From Solibacillus sp. FSL R7-0682 (GTDB taxonomy: Bacteria; Bacillota; Bacilli; Bacillales_A; Planococcaceae): a stretch of 64,000 bases of DNA. The stretch is taken from assembly GCF_038005985.1 (NCBI RefSeq), contig NZ_JBBOUI010000001.1:2438001-2502000 (forward strand). Direction: 5' to 3'. Positions 1-9,156 of the stretch are shown here, piece after piece. Positions within the stretch are counted from its first letter, which is position 1, and each line of letters opens with the position of its first letter. The position numbers and the translations under genes are program-made. A model generated the notes under the pieces. It worked only from the letters and a program-made list of their open reading frames with translations, searched no databases and was not told where the DNA came from.

Positions 1-1110
1 TATCTTTTTTAGTTGATATGTATGTTTTGTATCATCAACAGAAACAGGCTCATACGCAGCGTAGGCTTTAAAGTTTTCGCTAGTACGATTGTCGAGTTCA
101 CGTCTATCTACAAGGAAGATTACTTTATCAAAACCAGCTCTTGTGGATAAAAATAATGCGGTTTTGAAACTCGTAATCGTTTTACCCGAACCCGTAGTAT
201 GCCAAACATAACCACCATGCGGTAATTTCTCTTTATTATCCCAACCAAATGCAGCACCTTCTACCGCCTGTAAAGCGTGTACTTGATAAGGGCGCATTAA
301 CATATGTCGTCTATTTTCTTCATCACGAGCTTCATCAATTACTAAATAATCTCCAATCATCTGATGTGCCATCGGAATCATTAAGAATTGTCCGATCACT
401 TTTTCCCAATCATTGACGATATGATTTTCTTTATCGGACCAATGAAAAATAAAACTTTGATTAAAATCGTTAATAGTTTTAGGTGTCGCAAAATATCGAG
501 TAGCAATTTCAGATGTCATTACCATCATCTGTGAAAAAGCCATAAAGTTGTTACTGTATTCGCCATCACGATAATAACGCATGAATTGTCCGAACGCTTC
601 ATCTAGCGTTTTATCTGTGCGTTTTTGCTCGATGTTGATTAAAGGTAAACCATTAATCAACAGGACTATATCAAATCGGTTGTTATTCGGTGTTTGCACT
701 TCTCGTGCAATTCGATAACTAGAATCTCCACCTCGTACCGCAGCCTTTTTAAAAATCGTCAATGTGATTTGTTTTCTCGTAACATCTGGATGATCATCAC
801 GATAAATACCATCAATCTTTCCTGTGGATTCTTCGATAGCTAAAATCTTCGCAGCTTCATAGCTATTATTAATTTGATTAACTTTCGCCACGACTTGTTT
901 AAATTCGTTATCCGTCAATTCCACGCCTTCCAACATATCAGCATTTATACGGTTTAATTCACTTCGCCAGTGATTTATTAAATCATTAACAGTAATTTTT
1001 TGTTTATTACCGTCCAAAAAATCCGGTGCTTCCCATTTATACTTTTCTAATTCTTTTACAAATTTCTCTTGAAAAATTTTTTCTGAAGCGCTTTTCGGTG
1101 CATTGCTCAT
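1..1110 (-). CDS. hsdR: Type I restriction enzyme HsdR subunit, N-terminal 370 residues (cut by window edge)
   Basis: This is the ATP-dependent restriction and translocation subunit of a type I restriction-modification complex. The frame stays open to position 1, so only the N-terminal 370 residues are visible; the family usually has about 1,000. The visible part shows the PD-(D/E)xK nuclease core (D147 in NRFDIVLLING, then E161-Q-K163), the Q/DEAH helicase entry, and a Walker A box TTGSGKT at residues 305-311 followed by VDRRELD. The ATG at 1108-1110 follows a G-rich ribosome binding site at about 1115-1122, 15 bases after hsdS ends. It is the last gene of the hsdM-hsdS-hsdR operon. The family call is very secure; whether the rest of the gene is intact cannot be seen. 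Confidence 0.95.
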   Translation of the reverse strand, partial: MSNAPKSASEKIFQEKFVKELEKYKWEAPDFLDGNKQKITVNDLINHWRSELNRINADMLEGVELTDNEFKQVVAKVNQINNSYEAAKILAIEESTGKIDGIYRDDHPDVTRKQITLTIFKKAAVRGGDSSYRIAREVQTPNNNRFDIVLLINGLPLINIEQKRTDKTLDEAFGQFMRYYRDGEYSNNFMAFSQMMVMTSEIATRYFATPKTINDFNQSFIFHWSDKENHIVNDWEKVIGQFLMIPMAHQMIGDYLVIDEARDEENRRHMLMRPYQVHALQAVEGAAFGWDNKEKLPHGGYVWHTTGSGKTITSFKTALFLSTRAGFDKVIFLVDRRELDNRTSENFKAYAAYEPVSVDDTKHTYQLKKI

Positions 1111-1125
1111 GACATACCCCCCATT

Positions 1126-2349
1126 CTAAATAAACATTTCATTTAAATAAGCTTTTTTCAAATTTTGCAGTTTTTCTAACTTGCGTTGATGCAGAACAAT
1201 GAGATTACTTAAATTATCTAAGAAAGAAGCTATCTTATTCTGTTCTTCTATACTTGGATAGGAAACAGGAATATTTTCTAATTTTGTGTAATATAAATTT
1301 GATACATTCCCTCCCTCGACACGTTTTGCAAATTCATATTTGAAAAGGGCGTTGAACATGTATGCAGTAAATAATGGATTTTGTTGTGTGTTGTAAACTG
1401 AAATCATTTCGCCTATTGCAACTCCAGGTATGCTAAGCCAACTACAATTTGCGAAATCTAATGGATCTTCGCCTACACGGGGAACAAGAACTTCGTTTCC
1501 GGTACTAAATTTCAAATTTTCTCTTGGAATATTTGTAAAAGAATAAATTGTATCAATTTTTTCTTTGTGTTTCGTATAAAGTTCTCCATATCTTACACAT
1601 GGCGTTGTTGCATCCGATGTTACTGACCATTTTGGAGCGCTTTTTCCATAATAGAAATAGCCAAATTCCCCAATAGTACCTTGTTTCCATGCACCAGTAA
1701 ATCCTGCAAATCTCCTTTTTGGCTCAAGGTCACCCTCATTGGGAAATAGTTCAGACAGATAAGCAAATTTTAAAGCTTGAGCTTTTTCTAACTTACGCTT
1801 TTGAAAAATGATATTGTTCTCTAATTCTTCAAAAAATCTACCAATTTTATTCTGCTCATCATAATTCGGAACCTTGATTTGTAATCCTTTGACAATCGAG
1901 CCTGATAAGTTCCCTTGACCACCTTGGAGATATTTATCTAAAATTTTATGTTTTTGACTGCGTAGCAATTGCATAATAAATTTTGAATCATATCCTTCTA
2001 TTGGCTTAATTGCTAATATTGCTTGGTTAATTGCACCATTAATTTTTGATATTCCAGCTTCTCCACTAGTTGCACCATACATCGCATAAAGTATATCTCC
2101 AACTTCAACCATTTTTGCAGATGATGAATTAAGAGCTTTCTCAGATATAAAAAGTTCAGTACTATCGCTGTTAATCTCACCAGAACGAATGAATGGGATA
2201 TCACCATCGTAATATTCAGATCTACCTACTGATGGTGTACCACCCGAATAAGAATTGGTTATTTTACCCAACTCACACTGTTCCCAACTATTAGTGTTTT
2301 GAAACTCTTGAAATCGTCTTTTGGGTACTAAATTATTTGTTTTCGTCAT
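1126..2349 (-). CDS. hsdS: Type I restriction-modification specificity subunit HsdS
   Basis: HsdS sets the DNA target of both the methylase and the nuclease complex. The 407-residue protein has the usual two-fold build: two target-recognition domains, each opened by a PKRRF-x-x-F repeat (near residues 9 and 209), and each followed by a helical spacer rich in QKRKLEK or HQRKLEK-type sequence (near residues 180 and 385). Two different recognition domains predict a bipartite asymmetric target. The start ATG overlaps the hsdM stop as ATGA, so translation is probably coupled. hsdR begins 15 bases downstream. There is no second hsdS copy or inverted repeat in the window that would suggest phase-variable shuffling. 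Confidence 0.95.
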   Translation of the reverse strand: MTKTNNLVPKRRFQEFQNTNSWEQCELGKITNSYSGGTPSVGRSEYYDGDIPFIRSGEINSDSTELFISEKALNSSSAKMVEVGDILYAMYGATSGEAGISKINGAINQAILAIKPIEGYDSKFIMQLLRSQKHKILDKYLQGGQGNLSGSIVKGLQIKVPNYDEQNKIGRFFEELENNIIFQKRKLEKAQALKFAYLSELFPNEGDLEPKRRFAGFTGAWKQGTIGEFGYFYYGKSAPKWSVTSDATTPCVRYGELYTKHKEKIDTIYSFTNIPRENLKFSTGNEVLVPRVGEDPLDFANCSWLSIPGVAIGEMISVYNTQQNPLFTAYMFNALFKYEFAKRVEGGNVSNLYYTKLENIPVSYPSIEEQNKIASFLDNLSNLIVLHQRKLEKLQNLKKAYLNEMFI

Positions 2350-4910
2350 GATATCACCACCAGTTCTTTCAGCATTACTTCAAATGATGATTCCAAGTTT
2401 CGACTTTGCTCGTCAATCACCGATAAAGTATCTGCATAACGATCATGTAGCATTTTTAATGTGTTTAATTCTTTTTTAAGTGGCATTTCTACCAGATTAA
2501 CTATCATAGCTACTGTGTTACCAAACCATTTTTCATACATCAAGCAATCAATTTCTTCATCTGTTAGAATTAAAATCCGTTCTTGTACCGCTTCTTTAAG
2601 TGCTTTTTCCTCGATTTTAACAGCCTTATTAAGTGCTGATTTATTATCTATTAATTGACTGACTTTTTTTAATAGTTGATATTCTACTGTTTCTTTGCTT
2701 GCTGCTTTTAACTCTGCTTTTACAGCTTTACTCTCAAAGACCTCTCCCGCTTCATTCAACGTATCGCCTAAAGCATTGGCTTCATCACTATCTTCAATCT
2801 TTGCAGCATCTACCAATTCGGACAATTCTGTTTCGATTTTTTGAATTTGTGTTTTCTTTGATTCAATTTCTTCTACTTCTTGACTAAATAAATGTTTTTT
2901 AATCAACTCATTCGGTACAATACTTCCTACCCAACCGTCTTGTTCTTCACGTTTTTTATTTCCTGTTCCTTTTGTAACCATATTCGGCTCACGAGTACGT
3001 CCTACTGTATAGAAATCACTTAGTTTAATAAGTTCTGTATCATGCGTTAGTGATTTTTTCCAAATTTCAGCTACAATTTGATAGCCGTCATACACATCAA
3101 TATAATCAAATGTAGATAAAATTTCTTTAATTTCAATAAGCATTTTTTCCATCAAATGTGTCAAATTCGTTTGGTCATCCACGTTTCGTAAAGTATCCCA
3201 ATATTTATCGATATAAACATTCGCTTTATCTTCCACTTTTTTTGATAGTTCAATAATTCGTGCGTCGTTTAAGACATCGACTGTTATGTCATCCACTGAT
3301 TTTATCAGTCCAACATAGCCTTCACGAACTTGTTTCAAAGACTGTCCCAAAATATCAGACACCATAGATTGTAAAATTTTCAAATCAGCTATATTTTGTT
3401 GAGGAATACCTCCAAAAACATGGGCATCTACATCTTGTGGTATTTCTTCGTCAATCGACTCAATATAACGAGGGATGTTCAGATTGTATTGATTTTCAAG
3501 TATTTCTTTACGAGTAGCTAAATGGCTATAACCAGCTTCTTCTCTACGTTCCACATACGTATCCACGATTTTAGCAATATCTTTTTCCTGTAACACATTT
3601 TGCTTTCCTACTTTGATAAAGCCACGAGAAGCGTCAATAAGTAGCACCGAATCATTAATTTGACGATTTTTTTTCAAAACAAGGATAGCTACAGGAATGC
3701 TTGTATTCGTAAATAGGTTACTCGGTAAACCAATGATGGTATCAATGTAATTTTTCTCAAGTAAACGTTCACGAATTTCACCTTCCGCGCCCCCACGGAA
3801 TAACACACCATGAGGCAATACGATAGCCATCGTTCCATTTGTACCTAAGTGGAATAATCCATGTAAAAGGAAAGCGAAATCTCCTTTAGAATCGGGTGGT
3901 AATATGCCCGCTACTTCAAAACGAGGGTCACTTACTTTTAAATTCGATTTATTCCATTTTTTAGCAGAATAAGGAGGATTCATAACAACCGCATCAAATT
4001 GTACACCTTCGTTTGGACGGTCCGGATCTTCCGGCCAATCATGTGATAGTGTATCGCCATTTTTAATCGTCATTTTATCCGGACGTACACCATGAAGTAG
4101 CAAATTCATACGCGTTAAGTTATAAGTCGCTGTATTTTTTTCTTGACCATAGTAATTTAAGTTCGCTTGAGCATCTTCGCTTAAATGTTTCTTAACTGTT
4201 AGTAGCAACGAACCCGAACCAACAGTGGGGTCATAAATCGATGTAACCTTTGTTGTTTTTGCTACAATTTGTGCCATAACCTCACTAACTTGATGAGGTG
4301 TATAGAACTCACCCGCCTTTTTCCCCGATTCCATTGCAAACTGACCTATAAGGTATTCATAAGCATCACCAAGAATATCCCCTTTTTGTAATGCCACCAT
4401 GTTTAAATCTGAAAATAATAAAATAAGTGCTTTAATATTTTTACTACGTTCATTTAAGTTACTACCTAAAGCTGTATCTGTTAAATCCAACGTTGAACTT
4501 GAAAATAAGCCTTTAAAGTCATCTGCATCATTCGAAACGGCAATAGTACGCTCAAAATTATTCAAACTATCTGTTACTTTTTGAACTTCAAACTCACCCG
4601 AATCAATATCTCGTAACCACGTCTGATATAGATACGCAGGAGTTACATAGTAACCAAGTACGTCTTGAATCATTTTTTCTAATTCTTCTCCATACTCTTC
4701 TTGCGCTTTTTTATATTCATTAACCAATTCCGATTCCGATATTTGCCCTAAACCGCTGGCTGTTCTGAATGTTTCTAAAGTTTTATCACTAAGAAACTTA
4801 TAGAACATTAACCCAAGCATATAATCTTTATAACGGCTTGCATCCATTGAACCACGAAGTTCGTTGGCTCCATCCCATAATCTGCGTTTAATTTCTTCTG
4901 ATGTAATCAT
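2346..4910 (-). CDS. hsdM: Type I restriction-modification N6-adenine methylase HsdM
   Basis: HsdM transfers a methyl group from SAM to adenine N6 at the site chosen by HsdS. The N-terminal HsdM bundle (ASRYKDYMLGLMFYKFLSD) is followed by SAM motif I DPTVGSGS at about residues 227-234 and catalytic motif IV NPPY at 311-314. At 854 residues it is longer than the 500-550 of many HsdM proteins. The extra C-terminal part is charged, helical and coiled-coil-like (about 530-854). A frame exists four codons upstream, but the GGAGG at 4916-4920 lies five bases before the ATG at 4908-4910, so that start is chosen. It is the first gene of the hsdMSR operon. Confidence 0.95.
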   Translation of the reverse strand: MITSEEIKRRLWDGANELRGSMDASRYKDYMLGLMFYKFLSDKTLETFRTASGLGQISESELVNEYKKAQEEYGEELEKMIQDVLGYYVTPAYLYQTWLRDIDSGEFEVQKVTDSLNNFERTIAVSNDADDFKGLFSSSTLDLTDTALGSNLNERSKNIKALILLFSDLNMVALQKGDILGDAYEYLIGQFAMESGKKAGEFYTPHQVSEVMAQIVAKTTKVTSIYDPTVGSGSLLLTVKKHLSEDAQANLNYYGQEKNTATYNLTRMNLLLHGVRPDKMTIKNGDTLSHDWPEDPDRPNEGVQFDAVVMNPPYSAKKWNKSNLKVSDPRFEVAGILPPDSKGDFAFLLHGLFHLGTNGTMAIVLPHGVLFRGGAEGEIRERLLEKNYIDTIIGLPSNLFTNTSIPVAILVLKKNRQINDSVLLIDASRGFIKVGKQNVLQEKDIAKIVDTYVERREEAGYSHLATRKEILENQYNLNIPRYIESIDEEIPQDVDAHVFGGIPQQNIADLKILQSMVSDILGQSLKQVREGYVGLIKSVDDITVDVLNDARIIELSKKVEDKANVYIDKYWDTLRNVDDQTNLTHLMEKMLIEIKEILSTFDYIDVYDGYQIVAEIWKKSLTHDTELIKLSDFYTVGRTREPNMVTKGTGNKKREEQDGWVGSIVPNELIKKHLFSQEVEEIESKKTQIQKIETELSELVDAAKIEDSDEANALGDTLNEAGEVFESKAVKAELKAASKETVEYQLLKKVSQLIDNKSALNKAVKIEEKALKEAVQERILILTDEEIDCLMYEKWFGNTVAMIVNLVEMPLKKELNTLKMLHDRYADTLSVIDEQSRNLESSFEVMLKELVVIS

Positions 4911-5033
4911 ATAAACCTCCATTTAACTTCCTATATAAATTTAATATTTTAATGAAATAATTTATTTTTATAACATTATCTTAATGGTACTGAGTGCGAA
5001 ATATTTATTGATTTTTATATTTAAAGTTTCTTT

Positions 5034-5071
5034 AGAAATAAGAACCCATATTTTTTAGAGTTCTTATTTCT
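5034..5071 (-). terminator. Hairpin terminator after the methylase-specificity fusion gene
   Basis: A perfect 12-base inverted repeat (5034-5045 AGAAATAAGAAC with 5060-5071) sits just downstream of the minus-strand gene ending at 5084. The T-rich right arm TTCTTATTTCT on the minus strand serves as a weak U tract. It would separate that gene from the hsdMSR operon. Confidence 0.6.
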
Positions 5072-5083
5072 AATATTCAAAAC

Positions 5084-6952
5084 TTAAAAAGTCTTAAAAG
5101 CTTTAGTTAACCCTATTTTCTCATAAAGCTCATAATAATTGGAACTATATTTTTCCTTCGCCTGCTGAATCGCTCTTTCCAATTCCTTATCAACCTCTTC
5201 AAACGCTGCTCCTAATCTATTTTGCATTTCAGCATCTACTTTAGGAACAGGAATCGATTCAATGTCTTTAACACTTAATACTGCCACAACAGTACCTTTC
5301 TGCTTAGAGTTAATATAATACGTACCAATTGGGCTTTCTAAAAACGACTTAATAAAGTACGAATTCACGTTATTATTAGGACGAATAACGATAAAGTTAT
5401 GCGAAGCAATAAGCTTTTTATCTAATGCTGGCACGATGGCAATTTTAATTGCTGTGCCTCGGCTAGATAATAAAATATCTCCCTCTTTTACTTCATACCC
5501 ATTCGCCTTATCTCGCTCTAAATCGATTGTATTTAACTGCTGGAACTGAATTTTACCATCTTGTACATCAGCCAATTGTAGCAAGTGATACTCCCCTTCT
5601 TGCTGTTCTAAATCTTTTTTTGGTGGTGTATTCATTCCTCTAATGATAGTGGCCAATTCTTTCAATTCAGCCTTTGGAGTAGAATCATTTTCATACGTAT
5701 TTTTGTTTACTAAAACATTGCCAAAAATACTTTCTACATTATCCTCAGTAAAGTAATGTGCAATATTTAAGTTGGCATCTTCAATTTCTTCAACTGAAAC
5801 AAACATGCTGTATTGCTTCATTTCTTCAGCATTGTGATACGCACTAATGATTTTTTCTTGAACCTCTGCTCTTAAAACGTTTTGACCTCGTGTTTTTTCA
5901 ATATGGTCTTGTGCATTAATGAATTGAATTTTGCCTTTTCTTTCAACAGACTTCTTTTTATTTAAAATAAGAATCGCTACAGGGATGTTAGTAGTAAAGA
6001 ATAAGTTTTGAGGAAGGCCAATGATTGCTTCAATTAAATCTTCCTCTAAAAGAGCTTGTCGTATTTTTTTATCCGCACCACCTCTAAATAACGTACCATG
6101 TGTAACAATCAGCGCTGCTTTACCATCTTCCTTTAATGACGCGATAGCATGCTGTACAAATGCCATATCTGCATTAGAATTGCTCGGAATACCATATTTA
6201 TATCGATTGTATAAGTCGTACTCAGCTCTTTCACTTCCCCAATTCTTTAACGAAAATGGGAAATTCATCAAAACATAATCAAATTTCTTTAACTGACCTT
6301 CAACAAAAGCAGGTTCCGATAATGTATTTCCTAAAGCATATTGATGATCAACACCATGAATAATTGAATTCATTTTCCCTAATGCGTAAATTGACGGATT
6401 AATTTCTTGTCCGTATAAACAAACGTTTTGCCCGTGTTTCTGTGCGTATTTAGCTGCTTCTGTTAATAGCAGCGCTGCACCAGCTGTTCCATCATATACT
6501 TCTCCGCCTCTTATATTTAAAAGTGATGGTAATAATTCCGCCAACGATTTCGGCGTTAAAAACTCGCCGCCAGCTTTACCTTCTTGTGAGGCAAAGTGAT
6601 ATAACATCTCTTTAAAGGTTTCTGGTGTTACTGGAATTTGATTGATAACCGATATTAAATATTCAACTGTTTTTTCATCTAGCTTTGTTACATGTTCGAT
6701 TGCGAATACTTGCTGTAATCCAGGATTAGCTTTTTCAATTTCTATAAAAGCATTTATTAATACCGATTTTAAATCCTGTCTTTGAAAAACGATGTTACTC
6801 CATTTTGCTGCTTCACTAACTACAAATTTTTTTTCAATTTCAATTTGCTTCAGAGTCATTGCTGATCCTATAACATGTTTGTATTCTAAAACATCAATAT
6901 GACCCTTTAACACATTTGTAAGCTTTCCAAAAGCTATGTTTAAATCACCCAT
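5084..6952 (-). CDS. Orphan N6-adenine DNA methylase fused to a type I specificity (HsdS-like) domain
   Basis: The 622-residue protein joins an HsdM-type methylase (about 1-410) to a single HsdS-like target-recognition domain and terminal helix (about 430-622, including GDILLSSRGTA and the LERAIQQAKEKY-type helix). Known type I M proteins carry DPxxGSG and NPP(Y/F). Here motif I reads DGTAGAA at about residues 154-160, and motif IV reads NFPF at 230-233, so both depart from the consensus. It may be a solitary methylase with a half-site specificity, or an altered enzyme. No nuclease gene lies beside it except the separate hsd operon 3' of it. The ATG at 6950-6952 has GGGAGG just upstream and is preferred to an upstream TTG. 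Several operator-like repeats precede it. Confidence 0.85.
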   Translation of the reverse strand: MGDLNIAFGKLTNVLKGHIDVLEYKHVIGSAMTLKQIEIEKKFVVSEAAKWSNIVFQRQDLKSVLINAFIEIEKANPGLQQVFAIEHVTKLDEKTVEYLISVINQIPVTPETFKEMLYHFASQEGKAGGEFLTPKSLAELLPSLLNIRGGEVYDGTAGAALLLTEAAKYAQKHGQNVCLYGQEINPSIYALGKMNSIIHGVDHQYALGNTLSEPAFVEGQLKKFDYVLMNFPFSLKNWGSERAEYDLYNRYKYGIPSNSNADMAFVQHAIASLKEDGKAALIVTHGTLFRGGADKKIRQALLEEDLIEAIIGLPQNLFFTTNIPVAILILNKKKSVERKGKIQFINAQDHIEKTRGQNVLRAEVQEKIISAYHNAEEMKQYSMFVSVEEIEDANLNIAHYFTEDNVESIFGNVLVNKNTYENDSTPKAELKELATIIRGMNTPPKKDLEQQEGEYHLLQLADVQDGKIQFQQLNTIDLERDKANGYEVKEGDILLSSRGTAIKIAIVPALDKKLIASHNFIVIRPNNNVNSYFIKSFLESPIGTYYINSKQKGTVVAVLSVKDIESIPVPKVDAEMQNRLGAAFEEVDKELERAIQQAKEKYSSNYYELYEKIGLTKAFKTF

Positions 6953-6962
6953 AATTACCTCC

Positions 6963-7135
6963 CAATCCAATTACCCTAAAAAGTAATTGGATTAATTTAT
7001 TTTTATTGATAAAAAAAGAGAAGCTATATTAGCACCAACTTTTTTCTGCCTTGATAATAAGATAACAGACAATTTTATAAAAGTAAATACATTTTATAGA
7101 AAAAATAATAATTAATTTAAAAAGTAATCCAATTA
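6963..7135. promoter_or_regulatory. Three copies of a TAATCCAATTA-type site upstream of the methylase fusion gene
   Basis: CAATCCAATTA lies at 6963-6973, its reverse complement TAATTGGATTA at 6984-6994, and a further TAATCCAATTA at 7125-7135. The first two form a perfect 11-base inverted repeat with an 8-base loop, touching the ribosome binding site of the methylase gene. This placement fits an operator or a translational hairpin. The binding protein is unknown. The 280 bases between the gene and the helicase remnant hold no gene. Confidence 0.45.
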
Positions 7136-7235
7136 ACTTATATTTTGTGGGGTATTAAGCTACAAAGCTTCAATCGCTGTTGTACTTTCATATTAGTTTT
7201 ATATTTCAAGGTTCATATCCATATAATTATTTAGA

Positions 7236-7648
7236 TTAAACAATCGAAGGTTCTTTTATATACACTACTTTCCATCCCTTTTTCTCCAGCTCTTCTATAT
7301 CCAATTGGTTCACACCATCGCTAAGCATAATAGATGGGTAGGTCTACTCATTCCCACGTATGCAACTTTCAAAGCTTCCTGCGCGGTCTTTTGAGCAGCA
7401 ACTTTTTTTTCGTATGTTCCTTTTATGAACGGAATGATTTTTTCCAGATCACATATTTAATTAAAGTAAGTCTCTAAATATAATGTTGCTGTATGCGTTT
7501 CCCCTTTCCCCCCATGTACAGTATCTATTTCAACCTCAATATCTGAATAATTTGATGAAGGTACTTGGCACCTGGGCTTAAATCTAGTAACATGTAATTG
7601 TATATTTAACAAGATGAAATCTGGAATATCGTAGAAAGTCTTCGGCAT
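7236..7648 (-). pseudogene. C-terminal remnant of a UvrD/REP-type helicase, frameshifted twice
   Basis: Three pieces in different minus-strand frames join into one helicase C-terminus. The first (7457-7648) ends with TVHGGKGETHTATLYLET, a helicase motif V-type signature. The second carries KVAYVGMSRPTHLLCLA (motif VI-like). The third ends ELEKKGWKVVYIKEP and stops at 7236-7238. Frameshifts lie near 7457 and near 7330, and the N-terminal ATPase half is absent. Helicases of this GETHTATLYLET type are often met in defence islands next to OLD-family nucleases, but no such partner survives here. The family call rests on motif recognition by eye. Confidence 0.7.
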
Positions 7649-7686
7649 GAAGGTGGAATTGGACTGATATAATTTTACCCTTATAA

Positions 7687-7989
7687 TTACAATATATCTT
7701 CTAGTTTATTCTGTGATATGACTATTTTAATAGTCACTTCTTGTAATCCTAAATGTTCACTCAATTCAGGTATACTCATTTGTTTCTCATATAACTTCAT
7801 AATTTCTTGAGCAATTATTGCTTTTCTTTGCCTTCGTTCTATATTATTACGTTCTAAAATCCGATAAACCTCGGTTTTACTAATACCAAACTCCTTAGCA
7901 ATAGTCGGTGCGCCCAATTTTTCCATTATATACATTTGAATAACCTTTTTCTCTACTACTGCCCTTCCTAACTTCTGAATGCTATTCAT
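7687..7989 (-). CDS. Small double helix-turn-helix protein
   Basis: The 100-residue product has two consecutive helix-turn-helix-like segments: about 11-55 (GAPTIAKEFGISKTEVYRIL) and about 57-98 (SIPELSEHLGLQEVTIKIVI). Both resemble the two N-terminal HTH units of the endonuclease gene just upstream. The start codon overlaps the stop of that gene by 8 bases (ATGAATAG), so the two are very likely co-translated. It may be a DNA-binding partner or repressor of the endonuclease. No family name is certain. Confidence 0.65.
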   Translation of the reverse strand: MNSIQKLGRAVVEKKVIQMYIMEKLGAPTIAKEFGISKTEVYRILERNNIERRQRKAIIAQEIMKLYEKQMSIPELSEHLGLQEVTIKIVISQNKLEDIL

Positions 7990-8911
7990 CTATATCACCT
8001 TTTTTATATGCATTTGAAAGCCTACTCTTTTTATCTTCCCTATATAATGTACTTCCGTCACTATACAGGATATCATTTAGCATTTTGAGCTTATCTATCC
8101 CTCGAACATATACTCTAAATAACCATGTTTGATTAGGTTTCTCAAGATTTAATTTGGGTTCCAAACCATATTCTTGGAGAATATCATAAAATGCTAAAGC
8201 AAAAGATTCACTAGCAGTAACGAAACCAGCTTCTCTTTTTGAAAAATGTCCGTCCCCGTCAAAAAGCGCTCTTAACATAGAAGGGATTAAGACTTCAGGA
8301 ACTTTTGGCATCTCCAAAGTTTTAGATTTATTTGGATGTAACTTATAATTTTCCATTAATGAACGGACCATTTTTTTGCTTCTAACAATTAGGGAAGGAA
8401 CACCGTTACCATATTCATAAATAATATGTTCATCTGCACCCATTTCTACTGCAACCTTTTTAAGCAAATCATAATCTTTTTGTATGATGGAGAAACCTAG
8501 AAGATCTTTATGTATGGTTCCATCCGTTTGTATAAGTGCAACAATATACATGACGCTTGGATTTAATGAATCAAAATAAGCTTCATTTATTATATGCTTT
8601 CTAGGTTGCCTTCTTATCGAAACAAAATTCTCTCTTAGGATTTGCAACACCGAATCACCAGATATACCATACATCTTCCCTATTTTAACTGCAGATATTT
8701 TTGGAGAAGATTTATAAATAGATATAATCTCCTTAACTTCGACGCTTGAAAGTTCTATTTTGGGATTTCTGTTCGGATAAATACCATATTTACCCAATAT
8801 TCTGTATATGGTACTTCTAGCTTTGTAATGAGACTGTTTCACAATATCCTCCACTGACACTCCAGAATAATAAAGTAAAATAATTTCCTCTTTAGTAAGA
8901 ACCTTACTCAT
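7982..8911 (-). CDS. LAGLIDADG-type endonuclease with two N-terminal helix-turn-helix domains
   Basis: The 309-residue protein starts with two HTH-like units (about 7-45 and 54-95). The C-terminal half carries two degenerate LAGLIDADG helices: YIVALIQTDG at 122-131 (D130) and LRALFDGDG at 213-221 (D220). Two acidic motifs in one chain fit a monomeric homing endonuclease fold, which cleaves long DNA sites. No intron or intein surrounds it, so it is free-standing. It could act as a mobile-element nuclease or as a DNA-binding regulator that reuses the fold. A GGGAAGG site precedes the ATG. The following small HTH gene overlaps its end. Confidence 0.8.
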   Translation of the reverse strand: MSKVLTKEEIILLYYSGVSVEDIVKQSHYKARSTIYRILGKYGIYPNRNPKIELSSVEVKEIISIYKSSPKISAVKIGKMYGISGDSVLQILRENFVSIRRQPRKHIINEAYFDSLNPSVMYIVALIQTDGTIHKDLLGFSIIQKDYDLLKKVAVEMGADEHIIYEYGNGVPSLIVRSKKMVRSLMENYKLHPNKSKTLEMPKVPEVLIPSMLRALFDGDGHFSKREAGFVTASESFALAFYDILQEYGLEPKLNLEKPNQTWLFRVYVRGIDKLKMLNDILYSDGSTLYREDKKSRLSNAYKKGDIDE

Positions 8912-8998
8912 AAGCAGTACCTTCCCTAACTCGTATGATTTACTTTAAGTATGAGTAAAGGTTATATAATTTATTCAATCGTTTTAACCATTCACCTC

Positions 8999-9110
8999 AA
9001 TGATACACAATTCTATTTTGTATCATTCGTCAAATAGCCATGAACCTTGATATATCAAGCTTTCGAACACTTTATTAAAAATTTATATAATCCTGTATTC
9101 TAATGATACA
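8999..9110. repeat. Three copies of AATGATACA upstream of the broken recombinase gene
   Basis: AATGATACA occurs at 8999-9007 and 9102-9110, and its complement TGTATCATT at 9019-9027. The first pair forms a perfect hairpin with an 11-base loop. They lie in the 245-base gap between the divergent endonuclease gene and the recombinase pseudogene. They could be operators or recombinase arm sites. Confidence 0.35.
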
Positions 9111-9156
9111 TAACTATCGAATTTAATATAAAAAGAATCATTGGAGGTTGAATAGA

